Shown here piece by piece: positions 40,050 through 48,697 of a stretch of DNA of 48,716 bases. The first letter of the stretch is position 1; the number at the start of each line of letters is the position of its first letter. The notes under the pieces are model-generated. The model was not told the DNA's origin. It made no database searches and saw only the letters and a program-made list of their open reading frames with translations. Origin of the DNA: Thermoactinomyces mirandus (GTDB taxonomy: Bacteria > Bacillota > Bacilli > Thermoactinomycetales > Thermoactinomycetaceae); the NCBI RefSeq assembly GCF_013868055.1, contig NZ_JACEOL010000053.1:1-48716 (forward strand). The letters are read 5' to 3'. The translations under genes were made by a program, and so were the position numbers.

Positions 40050-41115
40050 CGACCACCCTCATCCATTCATCGATCGTCGTTTGCCCCTTTTTGATGCGGT
40101 GCCTGATCATGTCATTGATACTCTTCATTCCGGAACCTGCAAGCTGTTCACGCAATTCCTCCAGGCTGACCTGTTTCAATATCAGTTCCGCAAGCGTTCT
40201 GTCTGCCTCCATCACTTCAAATACTCCGATTCTCCCCTGATATCCGGATTGCTGGCAATTGGTGCAGCCTTTTCCGTTGCATTCATGGCAAAGCAGCCGC
40301 ACCAATCTCTGGGCAATGACACCAATCAGTGCCGCGGCGAGCCGGTATGGCTCAATTTTGAGATCAAGGAGGCGGATGACTGCACTGGCGGCATCGGCGG
40401 TATGTAATGTGGTAAGGACTAAATGACCGGTAAGTGCCGCGCTAATGGCAATATTCGCAATTTCTTCATCCCGGATTTCCCCGATCATGATCACATTGGG
40501 ATCCTGTCTCATCACTGCCTTCAGGCCACTGGAATAGGTTAAGCCGGTTTTAGGATGGATCTGTACCTGGTTAACGCCTTCCAACTGCAATTCGACAGGA
40601 TCTTCCAGCGAAATGATATTGGTGTCCAGGCTGTTTAAAACCTGCAGCAATGTATAAAGCGTTGTTGTCTTTCCCGATCCTGTCGGCCCGGTCACAACGA
40701 GCAATCCGCTTTTGTAACCCAACAATCTGTTAATTTTCTGCTGCTGTTCCGATTCAAGGCCCAACTCGCCCATGTTATACTTTTCCCTGAGCCTCAACAG
40801 CCTCATCACCACTTTTTCACCATAGATGGTTGGCAATGTGGAGATACGGACCTGAAGGTGCTGGTCTGCTTTCCCAAAAGAAAAGGTTCCGTCCTGGGGA
40901 AGTCGTTTTTCTCCAATATCAAGCTGGCTCATTACCTTGATCCGCGATACAAGCGCTGTTAAGTGCCTGTAATCAAGGCGGCCGGTTTCCAGCAACTGTC
41001 CGTCAATTCGCAGGCGAATGCGAATTTCATCGCGCTGGGGTTCGATATGGATATCACTTGCCCGCTTCCTTACAGCCTGGTACAGCAACTGGTCAATATA
41101 AGAAGCCACATCCAC
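40000..41115 (-). CDS. comGA: Competence type II/IV secretion ATPase ComGA
   Basis: 371 residues, GTG start eight bases after AAGGGAG. Order of motifs: KRASDIHIEPQRDEI, Walker A VVTGPTGSGKTTT (141-153), Asp box ISLEDPVE near 168, Walker B DPNVIMIGEIRDEE (205-218), His box HLVLTTLHT (231-239), and a zinc-finger-like CHECNGKGCTNC near 278. It hydrolyses ATP to power pseudopilus assembly for DNA uptake. First gene of the operon. No clear ComK box (AAAA-N5-TTTT) is visible upstream, so control may differ from B. subtilis. Confidence 0.95.
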   Translation of the reverse strand: MDVASYIDQLLYQAVRKRASDIHIEPQRDEIRIRLRIDGQLLETGRLDYRHLTALVSRIKVMSQLDIGEKRLPQDGTFSFGKADQHLQVRISTLPTIYGEKVVMRLLRLREKYNMGELGLESEQQQKINRLLGYKSGLLVVTGPTGSGKTTTLYTLLQVLNSLDTNIISLEDPVELQLEGVNQVQIHPKTGLTYSSGLKAVMRQDPNVIMIGEIRDEEIANIAISAALTGHLVLTTLHTADAASAVIRLLDLKIEPYRLAAALIGVIAQRLVRLLCHECNGKGCTNCQQSGYQGRIGVFEVMEADRTLAELILKQVSLEELREQLAGSGMKSINDMIRHRIKKGQTTIDEWMRVVDGVEEETLEGRAIHGV

Positions 41116-41260
41116 CCTGGAAACTCCCTTCTACAAAAATCAACAGCATCTTTTTACAATTTCTCCCTTTTCCGGAAATATCCTTCTCCTCTCCGTACGT
41201 TAAAAAACATCCGGACCTGAATAAAATCCCGCCAGTTCTCCCATCCTATGAAGTAAGCAG

Positions 41261-41335
41261 TGGGGAATAGCCAAGTGGTAAGGCAACGGACTTTGACTCC
41301 GTGATGCGCAGGTTCGAATCCTGCTTCCCCAGCCA
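41261..41335 (+). tRNA. tRNA-Gln (anticodon TTG)
   Basis: Acceptor TGGGGAA/TTCCCCA with G discriminator and encoded CCA, D-arm GCCAAGTGGTAAGGC, anticodon loop CTTTGAC flanked by ACGGA and TCCGT, T-arm GGTTCGAATCC. Single gene, divergent from comG. Confidence 0.95.
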
Positions 41336-41337
41336 AA

Positions 41338-41373
41338 AAAAGCGGAGGAGCCTGATCGCTCTTCCGCTTTTTT
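41338..41373 (+). terminator. Terminator of tRNA-Gln
   Basis: AGCGGAGGAGC-ctgatc-GCTCTTCCGCT followed by TTTTT, six bases after the tRNA; its A-rich left flank can also serve the convergent TerC gene. Confidence 0.88.
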
Positions 41374-41395
41374 CAGCTAGCATATGAGTTTGTCT

Positions 41396-42076
41396 TCAGG
41401 CAGCCGTTTTATGTTTCCAGGCGTAACCCCCAACGACAACCATCACCGCCATAACCAGCGGGATTACGTAATTTAACACATCCATGCCGATCAACACCTG
41501 ATTTTGAATGAACGGGTCCTCCACAATCAGCTGTCCTCCGGTAAATCCGAGAATGGCGGCGCCAACGTAAACCAGCCAGGGCAGTCTGTCTAGAAGCCTG
41601 GCAATAAGATTGCTTCCCCACATGATAATAGGAATACTCAAAGCAAGTCCGAACAATACAAGAAAAACATTGCCATGGGATGCGCCAGCCACCGCCAAAA
41701 CATTATCGAGGCTCATTACGACATCAGCCACGATAATGGTTTTAATGGCGCTTTTCAGACTGTCTCCGATATCGACATTTGTTTCTTTATCGTTATCCAG
41801 CAATAACCTGACGGCGATTCCAAGCAGCAGGATTCCCCCCACCGTCATTAACAGAGGGATGTTTAGCAAATAAGCGGCAATTGCCGTTAATGTCGCTCTT
41901 AACAAAACCGCGGCACCAGCACCCAAAACAATCGCTTTCTTCCGCTGCTTTTCAGGCAGTCTATGAGCTGCCATTCCGATCATTACGGCATTATCCCCGC
42001 TTAAAATGATATCAATAATGATAATGTTAAAAAAACCAAACCAGAAAGCGGGATCTGTAACCCAACTCATATCCAT
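41396..42076 (-). CDS. TerC/YjbE-family membrane protein
   Basis: 226 residues, seven predicted membrane helices. Conserved Asp motifs of TerC proteins: IIIDIILSGDNAVMIGM near residue 19 and IIVADVVMSLDNVLAVAG near 114, which form a metal path. Relatives in Bacillus (YjbE, YceF, YkoY) export or metallate with manganese. AGGGGA lies six bases before the ATG. The leader before the gene is under 100 bases, too short for a yybP-ykoY manganese riboswitch. Confidence 0.9.
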   Translation of the reverse strand: MDMSWVTDPAFWFGFFNIIIIDIILSGDNAVMIGMAAHRLPEKQRKKAIVLGAGAAVLLRATLTAIAAYLLNIPLLMTVGGILLLGIAVRLLLDNDKETNVDIGDSLKSAIKTIIVADVVMSLDNVLAVAGASHGNVFLVLFGLALSIPIIMWGSNLIARLLDRLPWLVYVGAAILGFTGGQLIVEDPFIQNQVLIGMDVLNYVIPLVMAVMVVVGGYAWKHKTAA

Positions 42077-42169
42077 TCCCTTTCCCCTTTTCTAATTGCC
42101 ATTTTTCTATATTAACACAAGTGCGTATGATATAACCAAAGTTCAGAAATTTTCAACTTGGCCGGAAGA

Positions 42170-43834
42170 TCAGTTTTTGCGGTCCGGAGCAAAAAGATGC
42201 TGGATGACGCGGACAGTCAGGTTAGGTACCCATTGCATGGAATAGCTCACTTCCAAACGTTCCCATTTCTTGTGGGCCGCTTTCCCGTACGGGCCAATGT
42301 TGACCACGGGTACATCCAATTGCCGAATCGCTTCCATATCCATATGATATTTGGCTCCCCAGGCAGGCATGTTTTTCTCAAAAGCCTCAATTTCGTGTTT
42401 ATTGTCACTAATGGCCACGAAACTCATGTCAGAAATATAAGGGAAAAACTTGCGCACCTGCACTTCTTTTTCCTGACAGGGCTCCACTTTCTGAACCGCT
42501 TTCTGGACGGCTTCGATCAACCGAAAATCGCGTGGATCCTGTTCATTTAACACAACGCGCGGAATATAGGGAGAAGCGTAAAAAATAATGATTACCGGCT
42601 CCGCATCTCCCCCCCATTGCCACAATTCCTCCACCATCCGGCGGGCGTAATCGCGCACGTCAATCGTTTCCTCATTGATCATGTTTCGGGTAAACTGCAA
42701 AACTTTTTGTTCAAATTCCTGGCCATATTTTTCCCTGCACTCCTGATAGAACTCTTCATAGGTATATACGCGCGGACGGATCAGCATTCCTTCGTAGGGA
42801 TGTCCGCTTAGCTCGCTGTACAAACGGTATCTTGCCTGGAACTTCATCACCGCAGCCTCAAAGGCATCGATCGCCAATTGCTTCAATTTGTTAAGTACTT
42901 CACGCGGAGACCAGCTGTGCACAAAAAAGTTATAGTAAACAAAAGCGGTTTGCGGCGTTTGTACATCGTACTGCTTCTTCAAATCGGTCTGCTTCAGGGA
43001 AACGGGAGGAATGGTAATTTCGCCAAACATCTCATCGCACAAATCGGTATTATAATCAATGCGGGAGGTTAACTCGGACACGATGAGATTGGGGTCAAAT
43101 CCCTCAAAAACCTGACCGGCATGGGTTTCCTTGCCGACGATATAAAAGGCCGGCAATAATTTTCCGACAGTCCCCAGATAAACATAACGGGACGTGTCTC
43201 CCTCATACCTGGGTGAAGTATAATCTGAATTGATTGCTGCAATATAGGAGAGATTTTCTTCTTTACCCAAATGTAAAATATCTGCAAGCGCAGACAAAAT
43301 GCCGCGCGAATTCCGTTCCTCATCACAAGTGGCAACAAATAACAGATTTCCCTGCAACAAATGGCGATTCAGGGCAAAATAGCGGACTATGGCCAGATGG
43401 ATGGCAATCCCGCTTTTCATGTCCAATACCCCGCGTCCTCCCAAATAGTCACCCGTCTCCAGGTCTTTTTTCACATCCTTCGGGAGATTGCTCCTGTTCC
43501 ATTCTTTCACCAATTCTTCCGGTGAAAATGCAAGGTTGATCCATTTCCCGTAATCCTCAACATCTACGGTATCCATATGTCCCATCAGAATTACGGTTTC
43601 CCTGGTATTTTCCCGTCCCGCTTTCACAAGCGCCATAACGTTATAACGTTCGCATTCGTCATGGCGGGTTGGCGTCATTCGCAAAAAATCGGGGTGTTCC
43701 CGGAAATAAGGAACTTCCTGCAAAATTTCATAAATCAGATAAGCGATGTCCCTCTCGCCAAACGTGCCGACAATGCTGGGATGTTCCACCAGTTTCTTTG
43801 TTAACTGGTACACTTCTTCTTGAAAGGGAATCAT
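42170..43834 (-). CDS. RocB-like M20-family metallopeptidase
   Basis: 554 residues, cytoplasmic. Zinc ligands of the M20 family are in place: VILMGHMDTVDV, GGRGVLDMKSGIAIHLA, FVATCDEERNSRG, AINSDYTSPR and VVNIGPYGKAAHKKWE. The long insert region, the R-D-I-A-Y-x-I start and overall length match RocB, named from the arginine-utilisation regulon of Bacillus but without proven reaction. It is an amidohydrolase or peptidase, possibly on arginine-derived compounds. Between TerC and thiI with its own transcription likely. Confidence 0.85.
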   Translation of the reverse strand: MIPFQEEVYQLTKKLVEHPSIVGTFGERDIAYLIYEILQEVPYFREHPDFLRMTPTRHDECERYNVMALVKAGRENTRETVILMGHMDTVDVEDYGKWINLAFSPEELVKEWNRSNLPKDVKKDLETGDYLGGRGVLDMKSGIAIHLAIVRYFALNRHLLQGNLLFVATCDEERNSRGILSALADILHLGKEENLSYIAAINSDYTSPRYEGDTSRYVYLGTVGKLLPAFYIVGKETHAGQVFEGFDPNLIVSELTSRIDYNTDLCDEMFGEITIPPVSLKQTDLKKQYDVQTPQTAFVYYNFFVHSWSPREVLNKLKQLAIDAFEAAVMKFQARYRLYSELSGHPYEGMLIRPRVYTYEEFYQECREKYGQEFEQKVLQFTRNMINEETIDVRDYARRMVEELWQWGGDAEPVIIIFYASPYIPRVVLNEQDPRDFRLIEAVQKAVQKVEPCQEKEVQVRKFFPYISDMSFVAISDNKHEIEAFEKNMPAWGAKYHMDMEAIRQLDVPVVNIGPYGKAAHKKWERLEVSYSMQWVPNLTVRVIQHLFAPDRKN

Positions 43835-43909
43835 ACAAGACTCTACCTCCAGTCCAAAATGAAAGCCCCCGGTTTAAATCCGGCATGTGTACAGCCGACA
43901 CCTGCCGAT

Positions 43910-45106
43910 TCAAAAACAGGAAAACTCTTCTTCCTGTTCCGGACGCAAATCTATGACTTCAGTCCCATCAACCGCCTCTTGAATCAGCCGTTCCAGATCG
44001 AGCCTTGCTTCCAGCCGCTCAGCCACTTCCCGATCAGGTCGGGTTTTTGGCGCCTTCGGCAAAAACACCGTACAGCAGTCTTCATAGGGCAGAATGGATG
44101 TTTCATAAGTATTTATACGCTTGGAGATATCCATGATTTCCTGTTTATCCATTCCGATCAGCGGCCGCAAAATCGGCATTGTGGTAACGGCATTGATTGT
44201 ACGCATGCTTTCCAGTGTCTGGCTGGCCACTTGCCCCAGGCTTTCTCCCGTCACCAGCGCCAGTGCTTTATTGCGGTCAGCGATCCGTTCGGCAATGCGG
44301 ACCATGATCCGACGCATCACCGTAATGGTATAGGATTCATAACAATGTCTGTTGATCTCTGTCTGAATATCCGTAAACGGAACCACATGCAGCCGGATAT
44401 GACCGCCAAAGCGGGTCAAAATCCTGGCCAGATCGATCACCTTCTGTTTCGCCCGTTCACTGGTGAACGGAAAGCTGTGGAAGTGAACAGCCTGCAGCTC
44501 CGCTCCCCGTTTCAGAGCCAGATAGCCGGCGACCGGGCTGTCAATTCCTCCGGACAGAAGTAACATAACACGGCCGCTCACACCGACAGGCAATCCACCC
44601 AATCCCGGAAGGCTGTTGCCATATACATATGCGTGTGTACTGCGCACTTCCACAGACAGAGTCATATCCGGATGGTGAACATCCACTCTCAGATGGGAAA
44701 GTTTGCCCAGCAAAAAACCGCCAAGCCGATGGTTCATCTCCAGTGACCGGATCGGAAACTTTTTGTCAGCCCGCTTGCTGTTGACCTTGAACGTTTGAAT
44801 CCGTTCGCCCTGCTCTTCGGTTATCGCAAGCGCGGCCTGTTTGATCTTTTCCCAATCCTTTTCCGTACGAATGGCCGGACTGATTCCAACCAGCCCGAAC
44901 ACTTCCGAGCATGCCTCCATCACAGGTTCGCTATGATGTTCTTTTAACTCCACAAAAATCCGGCCATGGACTCTGGTTACCTCACAGCCGGGAAACTGTT
45001 TCAATTTTTCACGAATGTTTTTAACCAGCCGGTTTTCAAACTCTTTTTTGTTTTTTCCTTTCAGCGCCAGCTCACCATAACGCAGTAAAATACAATTTGC
45101 TTTCAT
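43910..45106 (-). CDS. thiI: tRNA uracil 4-sulfurtransferase ThiI
   Basis: 398 residues. N-terminal ferredoxin-like part (ILLRYGELALKGKNKKEFE), THUMP domain (about 60-165) and PP-loop ATPase domain with MLLLSGGIDSPVAGYLALKRG near residue 182, then TGESLGQVASQTLESM and EDCCTVFLPKAPKTRP. It activates U8 of tRNA with ATP and inserts sulfur to make s4U, a near-UV sensor. The C-terminal rhodanese domain of the E. coli enzyme is absent, as in Bacillus, where a dedicated cysteine desulfurase supplies sulfur; that gene overlaps this one by four bases. Confidence 0.96.
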   Translation of the reverse strand: MKANCILLRYGELALKGKNKKEFENRLVKNIREKLKQFPGCEVTRVHGRIFVELKEHHSEPVMEACSEVFGLVGISPAIRTEKDWEKIKQAALAITEEQGERIQTFKVNSKRADKKFPIRSLEMNHRLGGFLLGKLSHLRVDVHHPDMTLSVEVRSTHAYVYGNSLPGLGGLPVGVSGRVMLLLSGGIDSPVAGYLALKRGAELQAVHFHSFPFTSERAKQKVIDLARILTRFGGHIRLHVVPFTDIQTEINRHCYESYTITVMRRIMVRIAERIADRNKALALVTGESLGQVASQTLESMRTINAVTTMPILRPLIGMDKQEIMDISKRINTYETSILPYEDCCTVFLPKAPKTRPDREVAERLEARLDLERLIQEAVDGTEVIDLRPEQEEEFSCF

Positions 45107-46263
45107 CGTTTATGCACCTTCATCACTTTTTGTAATGCAGGAATGGTACGGACAAGCACATCACAGCATTGTTTGATATCCTCCTCCACATTCATTCGCC
45201 CCATGCTGATCCGGATGGAACCAAGCGCTTCCTGGTCAGTAAGGCCCATTGCTTTCAGCACTCTGGAGGGTTCTTCCTTTTTCGAGGAACAGGCTGATTT
45301 GCTCGAGACATAAACCTGCTCTTTCTCAAGGGCGTGTACAATCACTTCCGATTTCAGTCCGGGAAAGGACAGGTTCAGAATATATGGAGCCCCGCCATCA
45401 TCGATATCTCCATTGATCTTTACTCCGGTTAGCTCATTTTCAATCCGGGTGAGGATCATTTCTTTCCAGGTTTGGTATTTTTGGTAGAACGTTTCCTCTG
45501 CTTCTTTCGCCAACAGAACCGCTTTGGCCAGACCGGCAATCGCCGGCAGGTTTTCGGTTCCCGAGCGCAGCCCCCGTTCCTGTCCCCCGCCGAGCAGCAA
45601 GGAAGGAAGCGTTAAGTTTTTTCGCTTGTATAAACAGCCGATTCCTTTAGGACCATGAAGTTTATGTCCGGATATGGTTAAAAAGTCAATATGGGATCTG
45701 GATGGATGAAGCGGGATCTTGCCGAAAGACTGGACGGCGTCAACATGAAACATCACCTTGGGATATTTCTTTAACCGGTTTCCGATTTCTTCGACCGGCT
45801 GAATCGTTCCAACTTCATTATTTACATGCATGACCGAAACCAGGACTGTTTCATCCGTCAGGGCTGTCTCCACATCTGCCGGGTTTACCCGCCCGGATGA
45901 GTCAACAGGAAGTTCGGTGATTTTCCATCCTTTCTGTTTCAGATACTGAAAAACATGATAAACTGACGGATGTTCGATCGGGCTTGTGATCATGTGATTT
46001 CCCCGATGATGATAAGCTTCTGCCACTCCGCGAATCACCATATTATTTGCTTCAGTGCCTCCCGAAGTAAAGACGATTTCGTGCGGTAAACAGCTTAAGG
46101 CATCGGCAACCACTTTCCGTGCCTGTTCCATCAGCCGTTCCGCCTTTACCCCGATTCCGTGCAATGAAGAGGGATTCCCGTATATCTTTTTCATCACATC
46201 CGCCATTACAGAAATGACAGCCGGGTCGGTTTCTGTTGTAGCGCTATTATCGAGATAGGCCAA
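45103..46263 (-). CDS. nifZ: Cysteine desulfurase dedicated to ThiI (NifZ-like)
   Basis: 386 residues, starting at TTG 5 bases after AAGGAGGAGG. Fold-type I PLP enzyme: YLDNSATTETDPAV, FTSGGTEANNMVI, HVDAVQSFGKI, the PLP Lys in TISGHKLHGPKGIG near residue 203, RSGTENLPAI, and the sulfur-accepting Cys in SSKSACSSKKEEPSRVL near 325. It transfers persulfide sulfur to the neighbour ThiI; the four-base overlap suggests translational coupling. It is distinct from the SUF enzyme. Confidence 0.94.
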   Translation of the reverse strand: MAYLDNSATTETDPAVISVMADVMKKIYGNPSSLHGIGVKAERLMEQARKVVADALSCLPHEIVFTSGGTEANNMVIRGVAEAYHHRGNHMITSPIEHPSVYHVFQYLKQKGWKITELPVDSSGRVNPADVETALTDETVLVSVMHVNNEVGTIQPVEEIGNRLKKYPKVMFHVDAVQSFGKIPLHPSRSHIDFLTISGHKLHGPKGIGCLYKRKNLTLPSLLLGGGQERGLRSGTENLPAIAGLAKAVLLAKEAEETFYQKYQTWKEMILTRIENELTGVKINGDIDDGGAPYILNLSFPGLKSEVIVHALEKEQVYVSSKSACSSKKEEPSRVLKAMGLTDQEALGSIRISMGRMNVEEDIKQCCDVLVRTIPALQKVMKVHKR

Positions 46264-46328
46264 CCAATCCTCCTCCTTTCTGCAATTGCCTCTATTCATA
46301 ACTTCACCATTCTAACACAAAAACAAAA

Positions 46329-46355
46329 CACCTGGCATGAGTTCAGGTGCTTTTT
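46329..46355. terminator. Bidirectional terminator
   Basis: CACCTG-gcatgagtt-CAGGTG with A/T-rich flanks on both sides (TTTTT to the right, TGTTTTG on the minus strand to the left). It probably ends the small gene at 46380. Confidence 0.55.
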
Positions 46356-46379
46356 CCATTCCATTGAAAACCAGCCATA

Positions 46380-46619
46380 TCAAAATAATAATAATGCCAA
46401 TTTTTTGCATCCCGCATCAGTCTTTGCATAGCATGCCGGACAACTGCCTGAATCATTGACATACTCCTGAAACGTCATTTCCTCATCGCAACCCCCGCAA
46501 AATACCACCTTTTCGCCCATTGCTCCCCAGTCCGGCGGATGACGGGATGACCGGCTGTTTCCAAATGGCAAAAATGGCATGGGTTTGTATTGGCAGCAAG
46601 CAAACTTCATCGCAATCAC
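46380..46619 (-). CDS. Small zinc-ribbon-like protein
   Basis: About 79 residues. The C-terminal half has two Cys pairs, VVFCGGCDEEMTFQEYV and SGSCPACYAKTDAGC, in zinc-ribbon spacing. The N-terminal half (FACCQYKPMPFLPFGNSR) is not conserved in form, and an in-frame ATG at 46520, close to GGGGAG, may be the true start, giving a 46-residue protein. Possibly a nucleic-acid or protein-binding ribbon. The family is not recognised with certainty. Confidence 0.45.
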   Translation of the reverse strand: MIAMKFACCQYKPMPFLPFGNSRSSRHPPDWGAMGEKVVFCGGCDEEMTFQEYVNDSGSCPACYAKTDAGCKKLALLLF

Positions 46620-46732
46620 ATCCGTATCTGAACGATAATGAACATACCGCGTTTGTCCCTCTACTTTTCCCTTGCCCGGTATTCTCTCGACATGGTTCTA
46701 CATCCGGTTTCAGCTTTTTTACAAGTATCGAA

Positions 46733-46760
46733 AAAGGCGCTTCTCTGAAGCAGCGCCTTT
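46733..46760 (-). terminator. Terminator of msrA
   Basis: On the minus strand AAGGCGCT-gcttcaga-gAAGCGCCTT, followed by TTTC; about 18 bases after the msrA stop codon. Confidence 0.85.
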
Positions 46761-46777
46761 GAATATAACCAGGCTGG

Positions 46778-47248
46778 TTACAGGCGGCAATGGTTCAGTC
46801 CCCGTTTTTGCAAATAACGTTGATGAAACTCTTCTGCACGCCAAAATTTTGCCGCCGGCTCAATCCGGGTAACAATCGGCTTTTTCCATTTTCCGGACTG
46901 CTCCAGCCGTCTTTTTGACTCTTCTGCGGCTTTTTTCTGGGCAGGTGAATGGTAAAATATAATGGAACGGTATTGCGTTCCCACATCCGGCCCCTGCCGG
47001 TTCAATGTCGTCGGATTATGATTGTTCCAGAACACATCCAGCAGTTCTTCATAAGATACCTGTTCCGGATCGTATTCCACCCGGACAACTTCAGCATGTC
47101 CCGTCTGATCCGTACAGACATCTTCATAAGTAGGGTTCTCTGTTGTCCCGCCCATATAACCAACCGATGTATTGATTACGCCCGGGATTTTGCGAAAAGT
47201 TTCTTCAACCCCCCAGAAACACCCGGCACCAAACGTTGCAATTTCCAT
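46778..47248 (-). CDS. msrA: Peptide methionine sulfoxide reductase A
   Basis: 156 residues from the ATG at 47248 with AAGGAGA eight bases upstream. [17 protein letters not shown] holds catalytic Cys10; [36 protein letters not shown] and [16 protein letters not shown] are family marks. It reduces the S-epimer of methionine sulfoxide. C-terminal Cys in GLNHCRL is a likely resolving residue. No msrB is fused or adjacent. Confidence 0.96.
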   Translation of the reverse strand: MEIATFGAGCFWGVEETFRKIPGVINTSVGYMGGTTENPTYEDVCTDQTGHAEVVRVEYDPEQVSYEELLDVFWNNHNPTTLNRQGPDVGTQYRSIIFYHSPAQKKAAEESKRRLEQSGKWKKPIVTRIEPAAKFWRAEEFHQRYLQKRGLNHCRL

Positions 47249-47266
47249 CAGCAATCTCTCCTTCAT

Positions 47267-47520
47267 TACCTCATATTTTACCAGTTCATCGGCTGTTTAA
47301 AAAGCAGAGCAAGTGAATTTTTCGCCAGATGTCACGATTCTCACGACTATTATCATTTGCAAAAACTTTGTAAAGTATGTTACGATCAAAACGAATTAGT
47401 CCATGAAAAGGTTTGGCTATCTAGAGACAGATAAACAATAATTGCCAAAGAAACTTCATTTTGCCTGTTCATGGATCGGGTATACTAATCCTAAAAAACT
47501 GAAGGGGTTTGAACATCCAT
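47267..47520. other. Divergent intergenic region
   Basis: Holds the upstream regions of msrA (minus) and the small membrane gene (plus). I see no gene and no strong promoter box. Confidence 0.3.
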
Positions 47521-47775
47521 ATGAAGACAATCTGGATCACCATTCTTGGCTGGACTTTTTTGTTCCTGGGAATTATCGGATTTTTTGCACCTATGCTTCA
47601 AGGAATCCTGTTTACCTTTATCGGACTAATTCTTCTTTCCAAAACATCGCCTTGGGCGGAACGATTTTTGCTTAAAATGCGTGAACGTTATCCGAAGCTG
47701 GCTCGAACGTCGGACTTGTGGCTGGCCCATTTTCTGTCACGCTTCCGGTTAAAATCAAGTTCTTCACACGAATGA
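47521..47775 (+). CDS. Small PGPGW/DUF454-like membrane protein
   Basis: About 84 residues. Two hydrophobic helices (TIWITILGWTFLFLGIIGFF and GILFTFIGLILLSKT) with a tight turn APMLQG, then a basic cytoplasmic tail WAERFLLKMRERYPKLA. The layout resembles the PGPGW/DUF454 small membrane families, without their exact motif. The ATG at 47521 or a TTG four codons earlier could be the start; AAGGGG is upstream. Function unknown. Confidence 0.7.
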   Translation: MKTIWITILGWTFLFLGIIGFFAPMLQGILFTFIGLILLSKTSPWAERFLLKMRERYPKLARTSDLWLAHFLSRFRLKSSSSHE

Positions 47776-47810
47776 GCAAGATTTTCAGGATAGAACCCGA
47801 AAGGAACCCC

Positions 47811-47837
47811 CGTCATTTAACAAGGGTTCCTTTTTTA
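47811..47837 (+). terminator. Terminator of the small membrane gene
   Basis: GGAACCC-ccgtcatttaacaa-type loop-GGGTTCC followed by TTTTTT. A second rightward hairpin, CCGGC-tcatgaat-GCCGG plus T7, overlaps the 3' end of the convergent methyltransferase at about 47909-47932. Confidence 0.85.
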
Positions 47838-47912
47838 GTTTGGGAAACCTGATCTTTCCCCTGCCTGCGCCTGACATTTTCCCGTTTTTCCCGGCGCTCA
47901 AGTATTACCGGC

Positions 47913-48560
47913 TCATGAATGCCGGCTTTTTTTCACACGGCAAACTCCCAATCCGTCACCAACAGGCACGATGAACGACTCTAACCGTTCATCTGAAGCA
48001 ATTTGCCGGTTAAAACGGCAGATGGTGCGGGTAGAGACCGACTGATCCTGATCTGAAAAGATCCGCCCACCCTGAAACAGATTATCTGCGGTAATAATGG
48101 CTCCGGGTTGTGCCAGGGAAATAGCCTTTTCCAGGTAACGGATATAATTCGGCTTATCGGCATCGATAAAGAAAAAATCAAACCGCAAATTGGCAGCCTC
48201 CAGCACTTTCATGCTTTCCATCGCATCCCCGGGAACAAATCGGACCTGTTTGGCATAGCCGGCCCGTCGCACATTTTCTTCAGCAAAATCAATATACTCC
48301 TGATTCAATTCCAATGAACAGATTCTTCCGTGCTCCGGCAACGCTTTTGCCATCCAGATCGTGCTGTATCCGCCAAGAGCGCCAATTTCCAGAATATTTT
48401 TCGCCCTTGATAGGCGAACCAGCATATACAGCAATTTGCCGGTTTCCGGCGGCACTGAAATCTGTGGCAAACCTCTTTTTATCAGGTCAGCGCTGATTCC
48501 CTTCAAAATGTTGTCTTCTTCACTGGTAAACCATCTGCGAATATACTCCTTTTTCAGCAA
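47913..48560 (-). CDS. Class I SAM-dependent O-methyltransferase
   Basis: 215 residues, TTG start seven bases after AAAGGAGG. The family 3 (catechol/caffeoyl-CoA type) layout is clear: ILEIGALGGYSTIWMAKALP (SAM loop near residue 60), ICSLELNQEYIDFAEENVRR, FVPGDAMESM, FFFIDADKPNY (metal-binding D) and ITADNLFQGGRI. It resembles YrrM/TrmR, which methylates hydroxyuridine-34 of some tRNAs, but small-molecule catechol substrates are equally possible. Monocistronic. Confidence 0.88.
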   Translation of the reverse strand: MLKKEYIRRWFTSEEDNILKGISADLIKRGLPQISVPPETGKLLYMLVRLSRAKNILEIGALGGYSTIWMAKALPEHGRICSLELNQEYIDFAEENVRRAGYAKQVRFVPGDAMESMKVLEAANLRFDFFFIDADKPNYIRYLEKAISLAQPGAIITADNLFQGGRIFSDQDQSVSTRTICRFNRQIASDERLESFIVPVGDGLGVCRVKKSRHS

Positions 48561-48666
48561 CCGCCATCCTCCTTTGCGATGACCATATATGAATATTATA
48601 TGCAAAATATTCATAAATCATAGAACAAATGCTTTACTTGGAAAAATGTTATTTGACATATGTACG

Positions 48667-48697
48667 AAAAAAGGCATTACTATGAAATAGTAATGCC
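48667..48697 (-). terminator. Terminator of a gene lying right of the window
   Basis: On the minus strand GGCATTACTAT-ttc-ATAGTAATGCC, an 11-base perfect stem, followed by six T. Upstream of it (right) must be a minus-strand gene. Confidence 0.7.

Noticed and set aside
41116..41260. ComK box upstream of comGA
   Set aside because: A- and T-rich tracts occur, but no AAAA-N5-TTTT pair with proper spacing was found.
42076..42169. Possible manganese (yybP-ykoY) riboswitch before the TerC gene
   Set aside because: The leader is under 100 bases and lacks the paired stems and conserved loops of that riboswitch.
46329..46355. Gene ending to the left of the hairpin on the plus strand
   Set aside because: No plus-strand coding frame leads into it; the nearest genes on both sides are on the minus strand.
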